This document shows, piece by piece, positions 24,201 through 33,743 of a DNA stretch of 64,000 nt (positions are counted from its first letter, which is position 1; every line of letters starts with the position of its first letter). Position numbers and translations under genes: made by a program. The stretch lies in NCBI GenBank assembly GCA_007449985.2, contig VIIQ02000559.1, positions 526,501 through 590,500 of the forward strand, read 5' to 3'. Below the pieces are notes generated by a model, which was not told where the DNA came from, did not search any database, and was given only the letters and a program-made list of their open reading frames with translations. This DNA is from Desmodesmus armatus. Its lineage: Eukaryota; Chlorophyta; Chlorophyceae; Sphaeropleales; Scenedesmaceae.

Positions 24201-24393
24201 CACTGCTGGCTCCAGCAGGGCTTGCTGTGATGAGGACGTTGAAAGGCAGGCATGATGTGATCTTTGTGAACGCTGCCAGATTGAACTGCTTGTCCGATGC
24301 TGTTGGTCCTGTGCTGCTGTCAGCCTGCTGGGCGATCGCATGGGTGCTGCAGGCGAGCAGCACCAACAGACACGCGAGAGCATGGGCCCTCAT
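21211..24393 (-). CDS. Secreted GIN-domain-like (DUF2807) beta-repeat protein with a Ser/Pro/Ala-rich C-terminus
   Basis: Six exons on the minus strand: 24393-24009, 23613-23514, 23236-23091, 22750-22671, 22382-22220, 21728-21211. All phases agree, giving 463 residues. It begins with a signal peptide (MRAHALACLLVLLACS, cleavage near HAIAQQ). About residues 45-240 are short beta-strand repeats of the form VTLTTSSGKILARGL, VNVTSSGTSNVVLSG and LQGISKVYVDAASG. This is the pattern of the 'auto-transporter adhesin head GIN' domain, common in Bacteroidetes surface proteins. The C-terminal third has Ala-Ser-Pro-Ala-Lys repeats and a run of 15 serines, like algal cell-wall glycoproteins. It likely lies in the wall or outside the cell; its partner is unknown. 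The start was chosen because it exposes the signal peptide, although the frame is open further upstream. Confidence 0.75.
22771..22843 (+). repeat. Dispersed CATGAGCC repeat element, copy 1 (in an intron of the GIN-like gene)
   Basis: The first 27 bp (22771-22797) are identical to 51162-51188. It ends in a CTGTAA-type tail (CTGTAACTGTAACTGTAAC). The same core with changes occurs near 50957 and 54338. It resembles a short SINE-like element with a simple-repeat tail, but no RNA polymerase III box was identified. Confidence 0.55.
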
Positions 24394-24640
24394 GCTGATT
24401 TGTGCTCTGCAGAAGGACACGCTGTGAAGTGACGCGACTCGAACCAATCGCAAACGATTTCCGACTCTCAGGCGCAAGCTGTGACGAAGTGGGTTACTAG
24501 AGGGTGGTATCGCCTGCAAAATCGCCAAAAAGTACACATACTTGTAGCAACGCATCGCTTCCCTCACATTCGCGCAGCGTAAACCCCAAACAACCGTTGC
24601 CGACGCGGAAGCCACTTGAAGCTCGAGCAACATAGGAATA

Positions 24641-24798
24641 CACTATGACTCACCGGTGGCGTTGGTTCGGCGTTGGTTTGCGTTGGTTTGGCGTTGGGCT
24701 TTGGGTACCAACGCAGCGTTTAAGACGAACCAACGCCAACCCAACGCTAAACCAACGCCGAAACAACGCTCAACCAACGCCACCGGTGAGTCATAGTG
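24641..24798. mobile_element. 158-bp MITE-like foldback element
   Basis: The ends are 27-bp perfect terminal inverted repeats, starting CACTATGACTCACCGGTGGC on each strand. The interior consists of GCGTTGG/CCAACGC motifs arranged so that the whole element folds on itself. It has no coding capacity. I could not identify a clear target-site duplication; only a two- or three-base AT(A/G) is possible. Confidence 0.8.
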
Positions 24799-24839
24799 AT
24801 GGCAGGTGTCACAGTCAGAATCACGACATAGCATGAAAT

Positions 24840-25436
24840 CGGCGCTACCGTGCCCGTCCGCGGTGACCCCGTCGAAGTGGTTGGAGGCAATGCCCTGACC
24901 GGAGGTATTTGCTCCCCTGAGGGTTCCCCTTGAAGGGGGGGAGGGGGGTGGGTCCCCCCTCCCTCTGGGCGTTGCTTTGAAGCCGATGCGGCTGCTTCTA
25001 CTGACATTGTTGCTTCTGTGAGGGGGTAGACCCCCTCACGCCCCCCCCCCCCCCCCCCCCCATGGGCATCCCAGTCCTGGACAGGGGATTCTGCAGAGAC
25101 ACCTGGTGGCACTGCCACCGTGGCAGTGTAGGTGAGGCATCGCCCCACTCGCACCTTTGCATTCTTACATGCTCAGCCAAAACAGCTGCGTTCTTTCGAG
25201 TTTTTGATGGCAGGCGCAACAGTAGTGTTTCAGAGTGCCTCGGTTGGGTCGATCCAGTCATTGAACACAGCACTGGTGACCGTAGCGTCCCTCGTTTGCG
25301 CCTCTAATGCTTTATAATGGTCTTTAGCATTACGTTTGAGCATTTTCTGGCTACGGCTTGCGTCAAACAGATAATCCTGCAGGACAGGTGGCACGGCCGG
25401 ACACTGCAGTAGCAGCTCGCTTCTGCCCTTCAGCAT
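24840..25436. other. Possible degraded transposon fragment
   Basis: The strand reading into 25436-25230 encodes LQDYLFDASRSQKMLKRNAK and neighbouring sequence of protein-like composition. A 10-bp-arm hairpin lies at about 25019-25040. No transposase motif was seen, so the assignment rests only on context and composition. Confidence 0.2.
25041..25061. repeat. C21 homopolymer
   Basis: Twenty-one consecutive C residues, just after a perfect GTGAGGGGGT/ACCCCCTCAC hairpin. Confidence 0.95.
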
Positions 25437-25571
25437 CGTACAGAAACCGTCTGTTGCTTGTGGAGCGTTGTGTGAGTCGGGTGGCTCTGGTTTGAGGCGG
25501 CCGTTGTGGCCGTTGTTGGCCGTTACTTAGAAGGTCATTGGTTTATTACTCTTTTGGTGCCCCCCAGTCAC

Positions 25572-25589
25572 TCCGAAGGATCCTTCGGA
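25572..25589. repeat. 18-bp perfect palindrome
   Basis: TCCGAAGGATCCTTCGGA reads the same on both strands. It lies in gene-free DNA; no function is known. Confidence 0.9.
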
Positions 25590-25773
25590 ATCCTTCTCCG
25601 AGGATAAGATACAGTCAGCTTAGCACTTGCTGTCAGCCACCCAACCCACCAAACAGCTCCAGCACGTGCACCAGCCCAGCCAATGGGCTACTGCTGGCCA
25701 GCACTACAACTGGCCCAGAGGGGCAACTCAACACCAGGGCCACAGCTGAACAGACAGGTGCTGCATGCAGGCC

Positions 25774-27805
25774 CTAAAGATGTGCTGGGATGATCTGCAG
25801 GAGTGCGGCAGACTGCCTGGCATACTGCTGGGAAGTGTTTGGAACCACAGCGTTCGACAGAAATGTACGCATCTGCTGCATTTGCTGCTCAGCCCAATGC
25901 GCAGTACTGCTGCCATGCAAACACTCCAGCACGGCTTGCGCATGCGGCGCAACCGATGCAAGCAAAAACCAAGCTGCGTCAACAGCATCCAGGCTATCAG
26001 GGCCACAATCACACAAGCATTCAGCAATGCAAACCCAGTAATGCAGGCACAGCACAACCCCGTTGTTGGGATCGTCACCAACAGTACATGTACCGCGCAA
26101 CAGCTGCAGCACACCCTTTCTGTACAGCACCAGCACAGGCAACAGGAGCTCCAGCACCTCCTGCTGATCCTGCACCCTGCATGCCAGCACAAGCTGCAGG
26201 AGCAGCTCTGGCAGTGCAGGAAGCTCCTGCAGCACTTGCTCAGCACAGCTGTCTGCCTGACCCAACTGCGACAAACACTGCAGAAGTGCTGCACGCACAA
26301 CAGCTAGCTGGTAAACTTTATGCGAGTCCTGCTCTGGTGCTACTGCTGTGCCAGCAGGGGCCTGAACATCATCATCTTCATGAGACCAGCTGCCGCCTCG
26401 CTCTCCTGCAGCAGTAGCAGCTGCTTGTGAATTTGCTTGCAGCAGCACTTTTTCCTGCAGCTGGGCCCCAGGTGCTGCTGCTGGGGTCAACACTGCTTCA
26501 AGCGCCGCAGCAAGGCCGTTTAGCAGCAGCTGCTGCAAAACATCAACAGCTCCTGCTGATGGCGCAGCCTGCTGCTGCAGCCCGTTGTGCTGGGAGTGGG
26601 GGGAAGCTGATCCTGCTGGTCCTGGTGGTAATGCCACTGGTGCTGCCGCTGCTGCTTCGGCACCTGTGACCTCCTCAGCAGTAGCCAGTAGTACGGCAAG
26701 CAGCTGCAGGGAACGCTCCAGCAGCAGTGGGTCCAGCGTGTTGCTCACAATGTGCAGGAGCCATGACAGGCTGTTGGCAGGCAGCAGCACTGGCAGCCAC
26801 ACACTGCAGCCCTGCACGACAGGCAACACAAGCACAGCACATTGCTGATTAGCTGGGAGTGAGTGATCAGTCACGCATCAGCAAGGCACCATACGCTGCT
26901 GCCACACCAGCTTTACCACAGCCAGCTACTCCTAGCCCATTCCCCCTCCCTCCTCTTGGTGTCTGCTGTCAAGTTCCACTTTTAGCTGCCACTGAGGGTC
27001 AGCGCCAGCTTTTATAATGCACGGCAACCGCAGAACCAACAACAAACTGCGCTCCTCTGTTCACCTGGGGTGTTGACAGGGCAGCAGCAAACAGTCTGCA
27101 CAGTTCTGCCAGCGCAGCAGGGTCAGTGAGCTCCGCCATCACCGCTGCTACTGCTGCTGTCAGCCCTTCTGCGGCAACAAGCTGCGGTACAAGGCTTGAA
27201 ACGCTGTACAGATTGGCCAGGACGCCGCAACAGATCTCAACAATCCGTGCTGGAGGCACGACTTCAGGGATGCTGTTGGAGTTGGGGTTGTCGCTGGGGC
27301 AATGATCCGAATCTGCAGCTGCTTGTCCTGGCATTTGACCTGCTAGGAACGCCTCCAGCTGCACAGACAGGGCTGGGAGCAACTGCAGATCAATCAGACC
27401 TGCACAGAGCAATTCAATTGCTGCAATTGCTGCAATTGTTGACTGCGTTGACTAAGAGGAGGGTAGGTGCCCTTCTCTGGGACGTCGACGTCCCATGATT
27501 ATTAAACAAAAAAATACAGCTGGGCATAACAGGAACTGACTGCAGCAGAACATGACTGCTGAGCTGGACACCTTGCTGTGTAGGGCAGGCACGTGCAGCT
27601 GGGGCTCACCTGGAGCTGCCTCAGCATCTGCCGACAGGTCCCAAAGTAGCACTCCCGCAGTCTCGGCATTCAGTGCATCAGTTTCAGTAGCCAGGAAGCC
27701 CCTGACCAGGCGTAGCACGCTAGCAGCTTCAAAGGGCAGGTCGGCTGCCTGAACATGATCAGTGGGAACAGCCATGGTGCATGACAACAGGTCTTCACAG
27801 GTCAT
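25774..27805 (-). CDS. SAAL1-like armadillo-type helical-repeat protein
   Basis: Three exons on the minus strand: 27805-27610, 27399-27065, 26811-25774, giving 522 residues with consistent phases. Residues ~28-65 (RLVRGFLATETDALNAETAG, then VLLWDLS) parallel the region of animal SAAL1 where a short acidic segment reaches a Val-Trp-Asp-Met sequence. The block ARIVEICCGVLANLYSVSSL followed by a conserved Leu-rich helix resembles the SAAL1 heart (REICVGILGN). The C-terminal QQMQQMRTFLSNAV matches its last helices. SAAL1 proteins are built of ARM/HEAT-like helices; their role is poorly defined (animal SAAL1 is linked to cell proliferation). Gln- and Ala-rich insertions are present between helices. 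ATG at 27805 was used; 27775 is an alternative start. Assignment is from remembered similarity, so moderate. Confidence 0.7.
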
Positions 27806-28289
27806 GTTTGCTGTTGTTCGGACAAAAGCAATCAGACTCGTTTGAGCTCGAAAGCCAGCACCAGCAGTTTGAAAAACAGTATAGAGATCTGGATCGATCC
27901 AGCATGCCCATGATCTGGCAGCGACTGTATGGTTATCGTCAACAAAGATAAAGACAAAACCAAGGGTCTTACAATTGCTTGCTTCGGTTTCTGCATGTCA
28001 TGCGGGCTGATGGTCACTGCTGATGAGTCATCAGTCATGACAGGCTGGCAATTGATAATTGGGGCTGCATGCTGCAAACCTAAAGCTGCTGCTCAGCCAA
28101 CACAACCACAACAAGCTGTGAAATATAGTAGGGCAGGGGCTGCACTGTTACAGCAGCTGTGGGCAGCAATATTGGCAGCACACTGTGACGGGCCAGCTGC
28201 CCAGGTCCAGCGCACATCACGGCACAGCACAGCTAGCAACTGCCCCGAGACGCAGCATTACCACAGTGGCCACCTCAGCTGTGCGCTCG
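27806..28289. other. Intergenic region between the SAAL1-like gene and the next minus-strand gene
   Basis: About 480 bp. It should hold the SAAL1-like promoter and the 3' UTR of the upstream gene. No other feature seen. Confidence 0.4.
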
Positions 28290-30188
28290 TCATTCGGAAT
28301 CAGATATGCCAGAGTCAGTCTCCCAAGGGTCCTTCTTTGCCTGCTTGTTGCCTGCACCAGGCTTGCGGGCGCCCTCTGCACCACCACCCACTGCCTTGGC
28401 TGCTTTTGCCCCTCCTGCACCCCTTGCTGCAGCTGCACCAACCCCCACAGCCTTCTTCCCTTGCTTCTGCGCCCTTGGTTTCCTCCCAGCTCCCTTCTTC
28501 TTCACCACACCCCCCTTGCGCCCTGCTCCCGCCCCCGCTGCTCCCTTGCTCTTCCTTGCACCACCACCCCCTGCAGGCCCCCTGGCTTTCCTGCCAGCGC
28601 CAGCCCCCTTGCCCGGCCCTTGGCACCAACAGCACCAGCACCGCCCTGCTGCCCCAGACCCTCAGCACCCAACTGCATCGCAACTGCATCACAGTCCATG
28701 GGGTCCCAAGCAGCACCTGCCTCATCTGCCTCCCAGTCATACCCATCTGCTGTATCCCAGTCCTCTGCTGCTGCAGCAGCTGCTGCTGAGGGCGTTGCAC
28801 GCAGGAAGCTGCTTAGTAGGTGCTCCATGTGTGCTGAGGCAGGCTTGCCTGCCGACCCTTTGCCTGCAGGACACAGACACGACAGCGGCAATGACAGCAA
28901 GATTGGCTGCGCAGGAATTTGAGAGCATACTGAGCAGCACTGAAAACACAAACTGTCAGTGGAGGCCGCCTACAGAGCCTTTCCCTGCATGCATCTATGC
29001 CATCTATGAAAGCAGCAGTCACTGCTGCGGCAGCGGTGCAATGCTCACATACAGGGTGCAGGAGCGTGCAGGGGCGGCAGCGCTGGAGGCCTGGTGTGCT
29101 GAGCAGTGCCGGGCAATAACAGGAGATGCACGGCTGTCACACATGGTTGATGTGCATATGTCCGTGCAAATCAGGGCATGTGGCACGAACACTGCCGACT
29201 TATGGACGGCCAAATCAGAGCTCCCTCAACCCACACACAGCAAATCCACGCCTGCCAGGCAGTGCTCCTTCGCTCCCAGCCCTGTGCGGTGCAGCAGTTT
29301 AGTCTACTAGAGCTAGTAGCCCACCATAAGGGTAGAAACAAAGGACTGACCTGGGGCATTGATGCGCACCACAGCAGCAGTGCCAGCCAGGGCCAGCTCC
29401 TGTATGTCGTAGAACATCCCTGCAGTCCAGAAGGACAGATGCAGAACGAGAGGTGTGTCAATTGGGAGGTGCCACAAGTCAGTGAAACTACGACAGAAGG
29501 GTTGCAGCAGGGTTCAACCCCGGGTCCTTTGAGTGACTGTGCGTGGATCGGATTGTGGCAAAACCATGGCGCGTAAGATCACAGCCTGGTACATGCGCAA
29601 CACCATGTGTGCACACATGGCAGGGTGTGCGGGTGATACCCTTTTCAAGCAGCAGACACGCAGAATCACATTGGTTGGACATGGAGCTACCCTCCTGTGT
29701 GAAGTTCCCGCAGCACGGCAGCATACATAAGACTGCTGCAAGCAAAGTGTGCTTGCCGATGCAGTGGCAAACCCTGCCACTGTGTGACACATGCTGTCGG
29801 CCAGGGAAGCCCTATACACTTCAAGTGGGGGAATTTCCTGCAACAGCCTGTTCCTACACAACTCCTTACCTTTGAGGTCCAGTGCTGGTATGCCACTGGG
29901 TGGTGCCTCATCACTCCCGTGAGCTGCCTCACTGTCTTCCTGGTCACTCTGTGAGTCACTCTCCCCATCCTCTTCCTCATCCAGTGAGTCACTGCTTACT
30001 GCTGCATCACCGTCAGCGCCTGCTGCACCAGCTTTGCTGTTGGCTGCTTTGCCCATGGGTGCTTGCCGCAGCCTGTCAGGGGGTCTGCTGCTGATCCTGG
30101 CCACTGCATGCCCATCTGCTGCTGGTCCTGCTGAGGTGCACACCACGCGGCCAATGGCGCCTGCATCTCCTGCACACGGGGACGCCAT
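28290..30188 (-). CDS. Unrecognised acidic-then-basic low-complexity protein, probably nuclear, with a one-base frame break
   Basis: Exons: 30188-29870, 29419-29351, 28863-28290. The N-terminal ~105 residues include an acidic Ser/Asp/Glu stretch (SSDSLDEEEDGESDSQSDQE). A short conserved-looking core follows (GMFYDIQELALAGTAAVVRI), encoded by exon 2. Then comes an acidic Trp/Asp patch (EDWDTADGYDWEADEAGAAW). The C-terminus is Lys/Gly/Ala-rich like a histone H1 tail (VKKKGAGRKPRAQKQGKKA) and ends DPWETDSGISDSE. The basic tail lies one frame off from the preceding part. A single missing base, best placed in the G/C run near 28605-28615, makes exon 3 continuous. The mix of acidic and basic tails suggests a nucleolar or chromatin protein, but I recognise no domain. 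Confidence 0.6.
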
Positions 30189-30335
30189 GCACGAAAAAGG
30201 TGCAGCAGCACATGGATCATTTTCTGTCCCTAACACACCAGTCAGCCAGCAACGTCTCAGCAGTCAGCATCGTCCTCAGGCTCACTGGCAGGCTGAGCCA
30301 GGCCCTATATGATATTCAAGGCCGAGTTGGACGCT

Positions 30336-33309
30336 TCAAACGTTGAGGGCTTGAAGCTCAGCTTTCAAGCCTTCAGTGACACCCTTGTTTGAGGCGAGTT
30401 CAACAGCTGCAAACCACGCTTGCACAGACTAGGTGCTGATGCCTAGCCAGTGCGCTTACACCTATCATCAAAGCTTCAACTCCATCCAGATCCACAGCAT
30501 GCTGCGCATGTGTACCTGGGCTGGTGTATCACAGGGGGCGCACATGCTCTGAGGCATGGCCGCCATGCCTGGCAGCCATAACAGCAGATGGTGGCGTACC
30601 TTCTGCGTCGAAGCCAGCTGGAAGCTCCACAAGCAGGATGCCACTCCTCAGCAGGGCGTGTGCAGATGGCAGCAGCAAGGGCACCTGTACGTACAAGTCA
30701 AGAAACCCGAGACATGCAGGACTGGGGTTGGCAAATGGCTGTACTGGCAGTCACTCAGGCGGCCTGCAATGGCTATGCTGTACAGTCAGGTGCCTGGTTG
30801 TGTTGGGCAAGGGGTGACAGTGACTTCTTAGCAGGACTTTGAAAGCGACTAGCAACGTCATTGAAAAAAGGAACTGGAGTCTCATGCAATGTCAGAGTCA
30901 TACAGGATCTTGACGCAACATCTACTGTCCAACAAGCCAGTGTTTGAGAGGGAAGCTGTGACGAACAGTGAATACATGCTACACCTGCCTCTCACCTCCC
31001 CTGGCAGCACTGTGCTGGACTCCAGCACCCTTGCAGTAGCCGCTGCCTTGCCAGCCCCTCTGCTGCTCAACCTGCTGCTGCCCTTGCCTGCCTCCACCAC
31101 CTCCCCAGCCCCCTCCTCCAGCCCCTGCAGCAGCAACCCCTGCTTCTTGGCAGCTGCTGGTAAGCTGCCCTCTGCAAATCTGACAGACTTGCCCCCTTTG
31201 CTGCCAAGGGTAATGGGTAGCTGTGGCAGCTGTAGCTTCAGCTCAGGGACCTTCCCCTGCTGCTGCTGCAGTTTGCGAGCTTTTGCACGGCCAAGGCCAG
31301 CACCCAGTGCCCCAGATCCTCTGCGCTTGCGGCCTTCACCCTTCACATACTCTGCATCACTGTCACTGCCGCCACCCTCACAGCTGCTGCTACTGCCTCC
31401 TGCGGCCCCTCCACTGTCCCCTGACCACAGACTACCACTGCTGGCTGTAGCTCCCTCTTCACCATCAGACCCACTGCCACTTCTGCTGCTGCTGCCGCTG
31501 CTGCTGTAGCTGCTTGAGTTCCCTGCTGCTACATGGGCTCCCTCAGAGCTTGTCCCCTGGCTGCCTCCTGCAGGCTCATGCTGCTGCTGACTGGTGCCAA
31601 GGTGAGCTGCTGCAAGTAAACTGCACCTGCCCTGCTGTCCGTGCTGCTGGCTGGTGCCCATGCTTGCTGCTGCAAGTAAACTCCTGTCCTGCTGCTGCTG
31701 CTGCTGGCTGGTGCTGAGGCTGGCTGCAGGTGATGCTGGTGACTCCATCACCAGCTCCATCTCGCCATCAGCTGAAAAGATGGCGAAGTGCTCCTGCTGC
31801 TGCTGCTGCTGCTGGTAGTTTGGGCTGCGTGCTGACCGTGCTCTTGCTGCTGCGGCAGCTGCTAGTGGCTGTCCTGCTTGCAACCTTCGACCAGGCGCAT
31901 GCTGCTGTGCACTCTGGTGGCTCCTGCAGGTGCATGTGCTGGCAGGGGTGGCAACAGGGCAGCTGGTGGGCCTGCAGGAACTGCTTTGTTGCTCATGCTG
32001 CTGCGTCTGCATGATCCACCCAGGGGCAGGAGGCCGCTGCTGCCCGGCAGCAGGTGACCTGTGGCGGTCTGCTGCTGCTGTGTGCTGGGCTTGCTGCTGT
32101 GTCGATCAGTGCGGCGCATGGAATGTGCTGTTGGCTCTGTCAGGGCTGTGCTGGGGTCACTGCTGCTAGGTAAGCTGCCCTGGAGGGCTCTGCTGCTGCC
32201 AGCACCTGCAGCAGCAGCCGTCTGCTCAGCTGCAGATGCACCCTGCTTGCCTCCCTGCACGCCCAAAGGCAGCAGCCAGCTGGGGCCCGCTGCAGCTGGT
32301 TTGCTGCCAGTTGCTGCTGCTGGTTTGCTTGCTGGTGGGCTGCCGCCTGGTGCTGCTGCTGGTTTGCTTGCTGATTTGCTGCCACCTGCTGCTGCAAGTT
32401 TACTTGCTGGGTTGCTGCTGCCTGCTGCTGCAGCAGGGCTTGCACCTCCCAGCAGTGGCTGTCCCTGCTGCACGGTCTGCTTGATGCCAGGCAGGTTGAA
32501 CCGAAGCTGGTGCATGCTGCCTTCTTCCTGCTGCTGCTCCTCCTGCTGCAGTTGCTGCAACCTGCCTGCCGCCTGCTTTGGTTTGCTGCTGCAGCGGCTG
32601 TGGAAGGTTGCAGGTGCCTTGCGTTGGGAGGGCTGCAGTGTAGCTGTGGGCTGAAGCTGCTGCTGTTCAGATGCTGAAGCAAGCCCAGGTTTGTCTGAGG
32701 GATCCTCATCCGAGTCGCTTGCAGGAAAGTCAAAGCTGTGCAGGATTGTTTTGAGTGTGTGCTGTGCTGGTGAGGAGGCAACGTTGCTGAGGGAGGGCTT
32801 GCTGCCAGGCAGGATGGCAGCAGCTGTGGCTGGCAGTGTGCTGAGTGCTGGTGATGGCCGCTGTTGTGCTGCTCTCGACCTGTTGAAGGTGCGTGCTGGC
32901 TGCTGGTGTGCATGCTGTTGGTCAAACTGCTGTGGCAGCTGCAGTGCAGGGAGAACAGGTGCTATGTGTGCTTTGGTGTTGGCTGCTGCTGCTGCCTTGC
33001 ACGCAGCAGTGCCAGCGGCCTGTGCTGCAACATTGCTGCTGAGAGGCTGGAGGGCGAAGCGTGCTGTTACTGAGCTGTCCTGCTTGAGCTTGGAAGGTTT
33101 AGCCAGTCAAGGCCTTCGAAAAGGCTTGAGGGCTCATCTGCAACGTGTGCAAGCAAGTTCCCAAGTTTGTGTTTGAACACACGCGGAGGTTTGAGATACA
33201 CTGGCACTGCTGTGGTGAGGGGCCTGTGGCTGTGAGACACAAGGGCTCTGCTGTCAAGCACTTGTAGAAGGTTCTTCCCACCTGTGTCAGCTGCAAGCTT
33301 CATGGCCAT
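30336..33309 (-). CDS. Unrecognised large Gln/Ala/Ser-rich protein with an RVxF-like motif; two one-base frame breaks
   Basis: Exons: 33309-30996, 30684-30600, 30406-30336. The N-terminus (KNLLQVLDSRALVSHSHRPL, then a Pro-Arg-Val-Phe-Lys segment) looks conserved. The middle is low-complexity with SDSDEDPSDKP and long Ser/Gly/Glu stretches. Towards the end is KGGKSVRFAEG, a good match to the RVxF motif that docks protein phosphatase 1. The last exons give VPLLLPSAHALLRSGILLVE and a short helix ending AELQALNV. Exon 1 is open in three successive frames. One base missing between 33070 and 33106 and one between about 31862 and 32012 make it continuous: with both added, the exon is 2316 nt, an exact multiple of three, and splices in phase to about 823 residues. 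No family recognised. Confidence 0.6.
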
Positions 33310-33743
33310 GGTTGGATGTGCAGGAGGCTAGAACATCGATCGACCGCGCCCCGTAAATTGTCCTCAACAGTGCGTACTTTAAGCAGATGGGACTGCGACA
33401 CAACCAAAGACTGCTAAATGAGCATGCCATCCATAATTCGGCATTATGTAGTTGAACAATTTGAACCCGACACGTGCACGGCGGTTTGGGCGTGGCGCCC
33501 TTTCAAGTGTGTACAGAACATTTTGCCTGGAATCAAGAATTGCAGGCTGGGTACAGCTATAGTTGCAGTTGCAAAAGCATTTGCGGTGTCCAAGGTTGAC
33601 GGGGTGTCCAGTGTGCTGACGTCACATTTCAACCGACATAGGCACGAACAAACGTTTATGCCGACCAGGGCGTGACTATTGCTGCTGATAAAACCATCAT
33701 TGTCAACGTTTAAGATATTAAGGAGCATACCAGGGAGCATAAC
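33310..33743. promoter_or_regulatory. Divergent promoter region between the RVxF-motif gene and the ankyrin gene
   Basis: 434 bp separate two oppositely transcribed genes. AT content is higher than in the flanking exons. No TATA box was identified with confidence. Confidence 0.45.

Larger units (their letters stand above)
24394..25773. other. Gene-poor region with a MITE and possible mobile-element debris
   Basis: It holds the promoter side of the GIN-like gene, a 158-bp inverted-repeat element, a 21-C homopolymer and short palindromes. A short minus-strand ORF (25230-25436) has a credible composition but no recognised domain. Confidence 0.45.

Noticed and set aside
28306..29310. 334-residue plus-strand ORF
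   Set aside because: It lies antisense to exon 3 of a spliced minus-strand gene and has Pro/Ala/Leu composition expected from complementing Gly/Lys/Ala codons.
29480..29570. tRNA-like GGGTTCAACCCC sequence
   Set aside because: It resembles a T-arm, but no matching acceptor stem, anticodon arm or D-arm can be folded around it. It lies in an intron of a minus-strand gene.
33310..33743. Single transcript joining the RVxF gene and ankyrin gene
   Set aside because: The two are on opposite strands with start codons facing away from each other.
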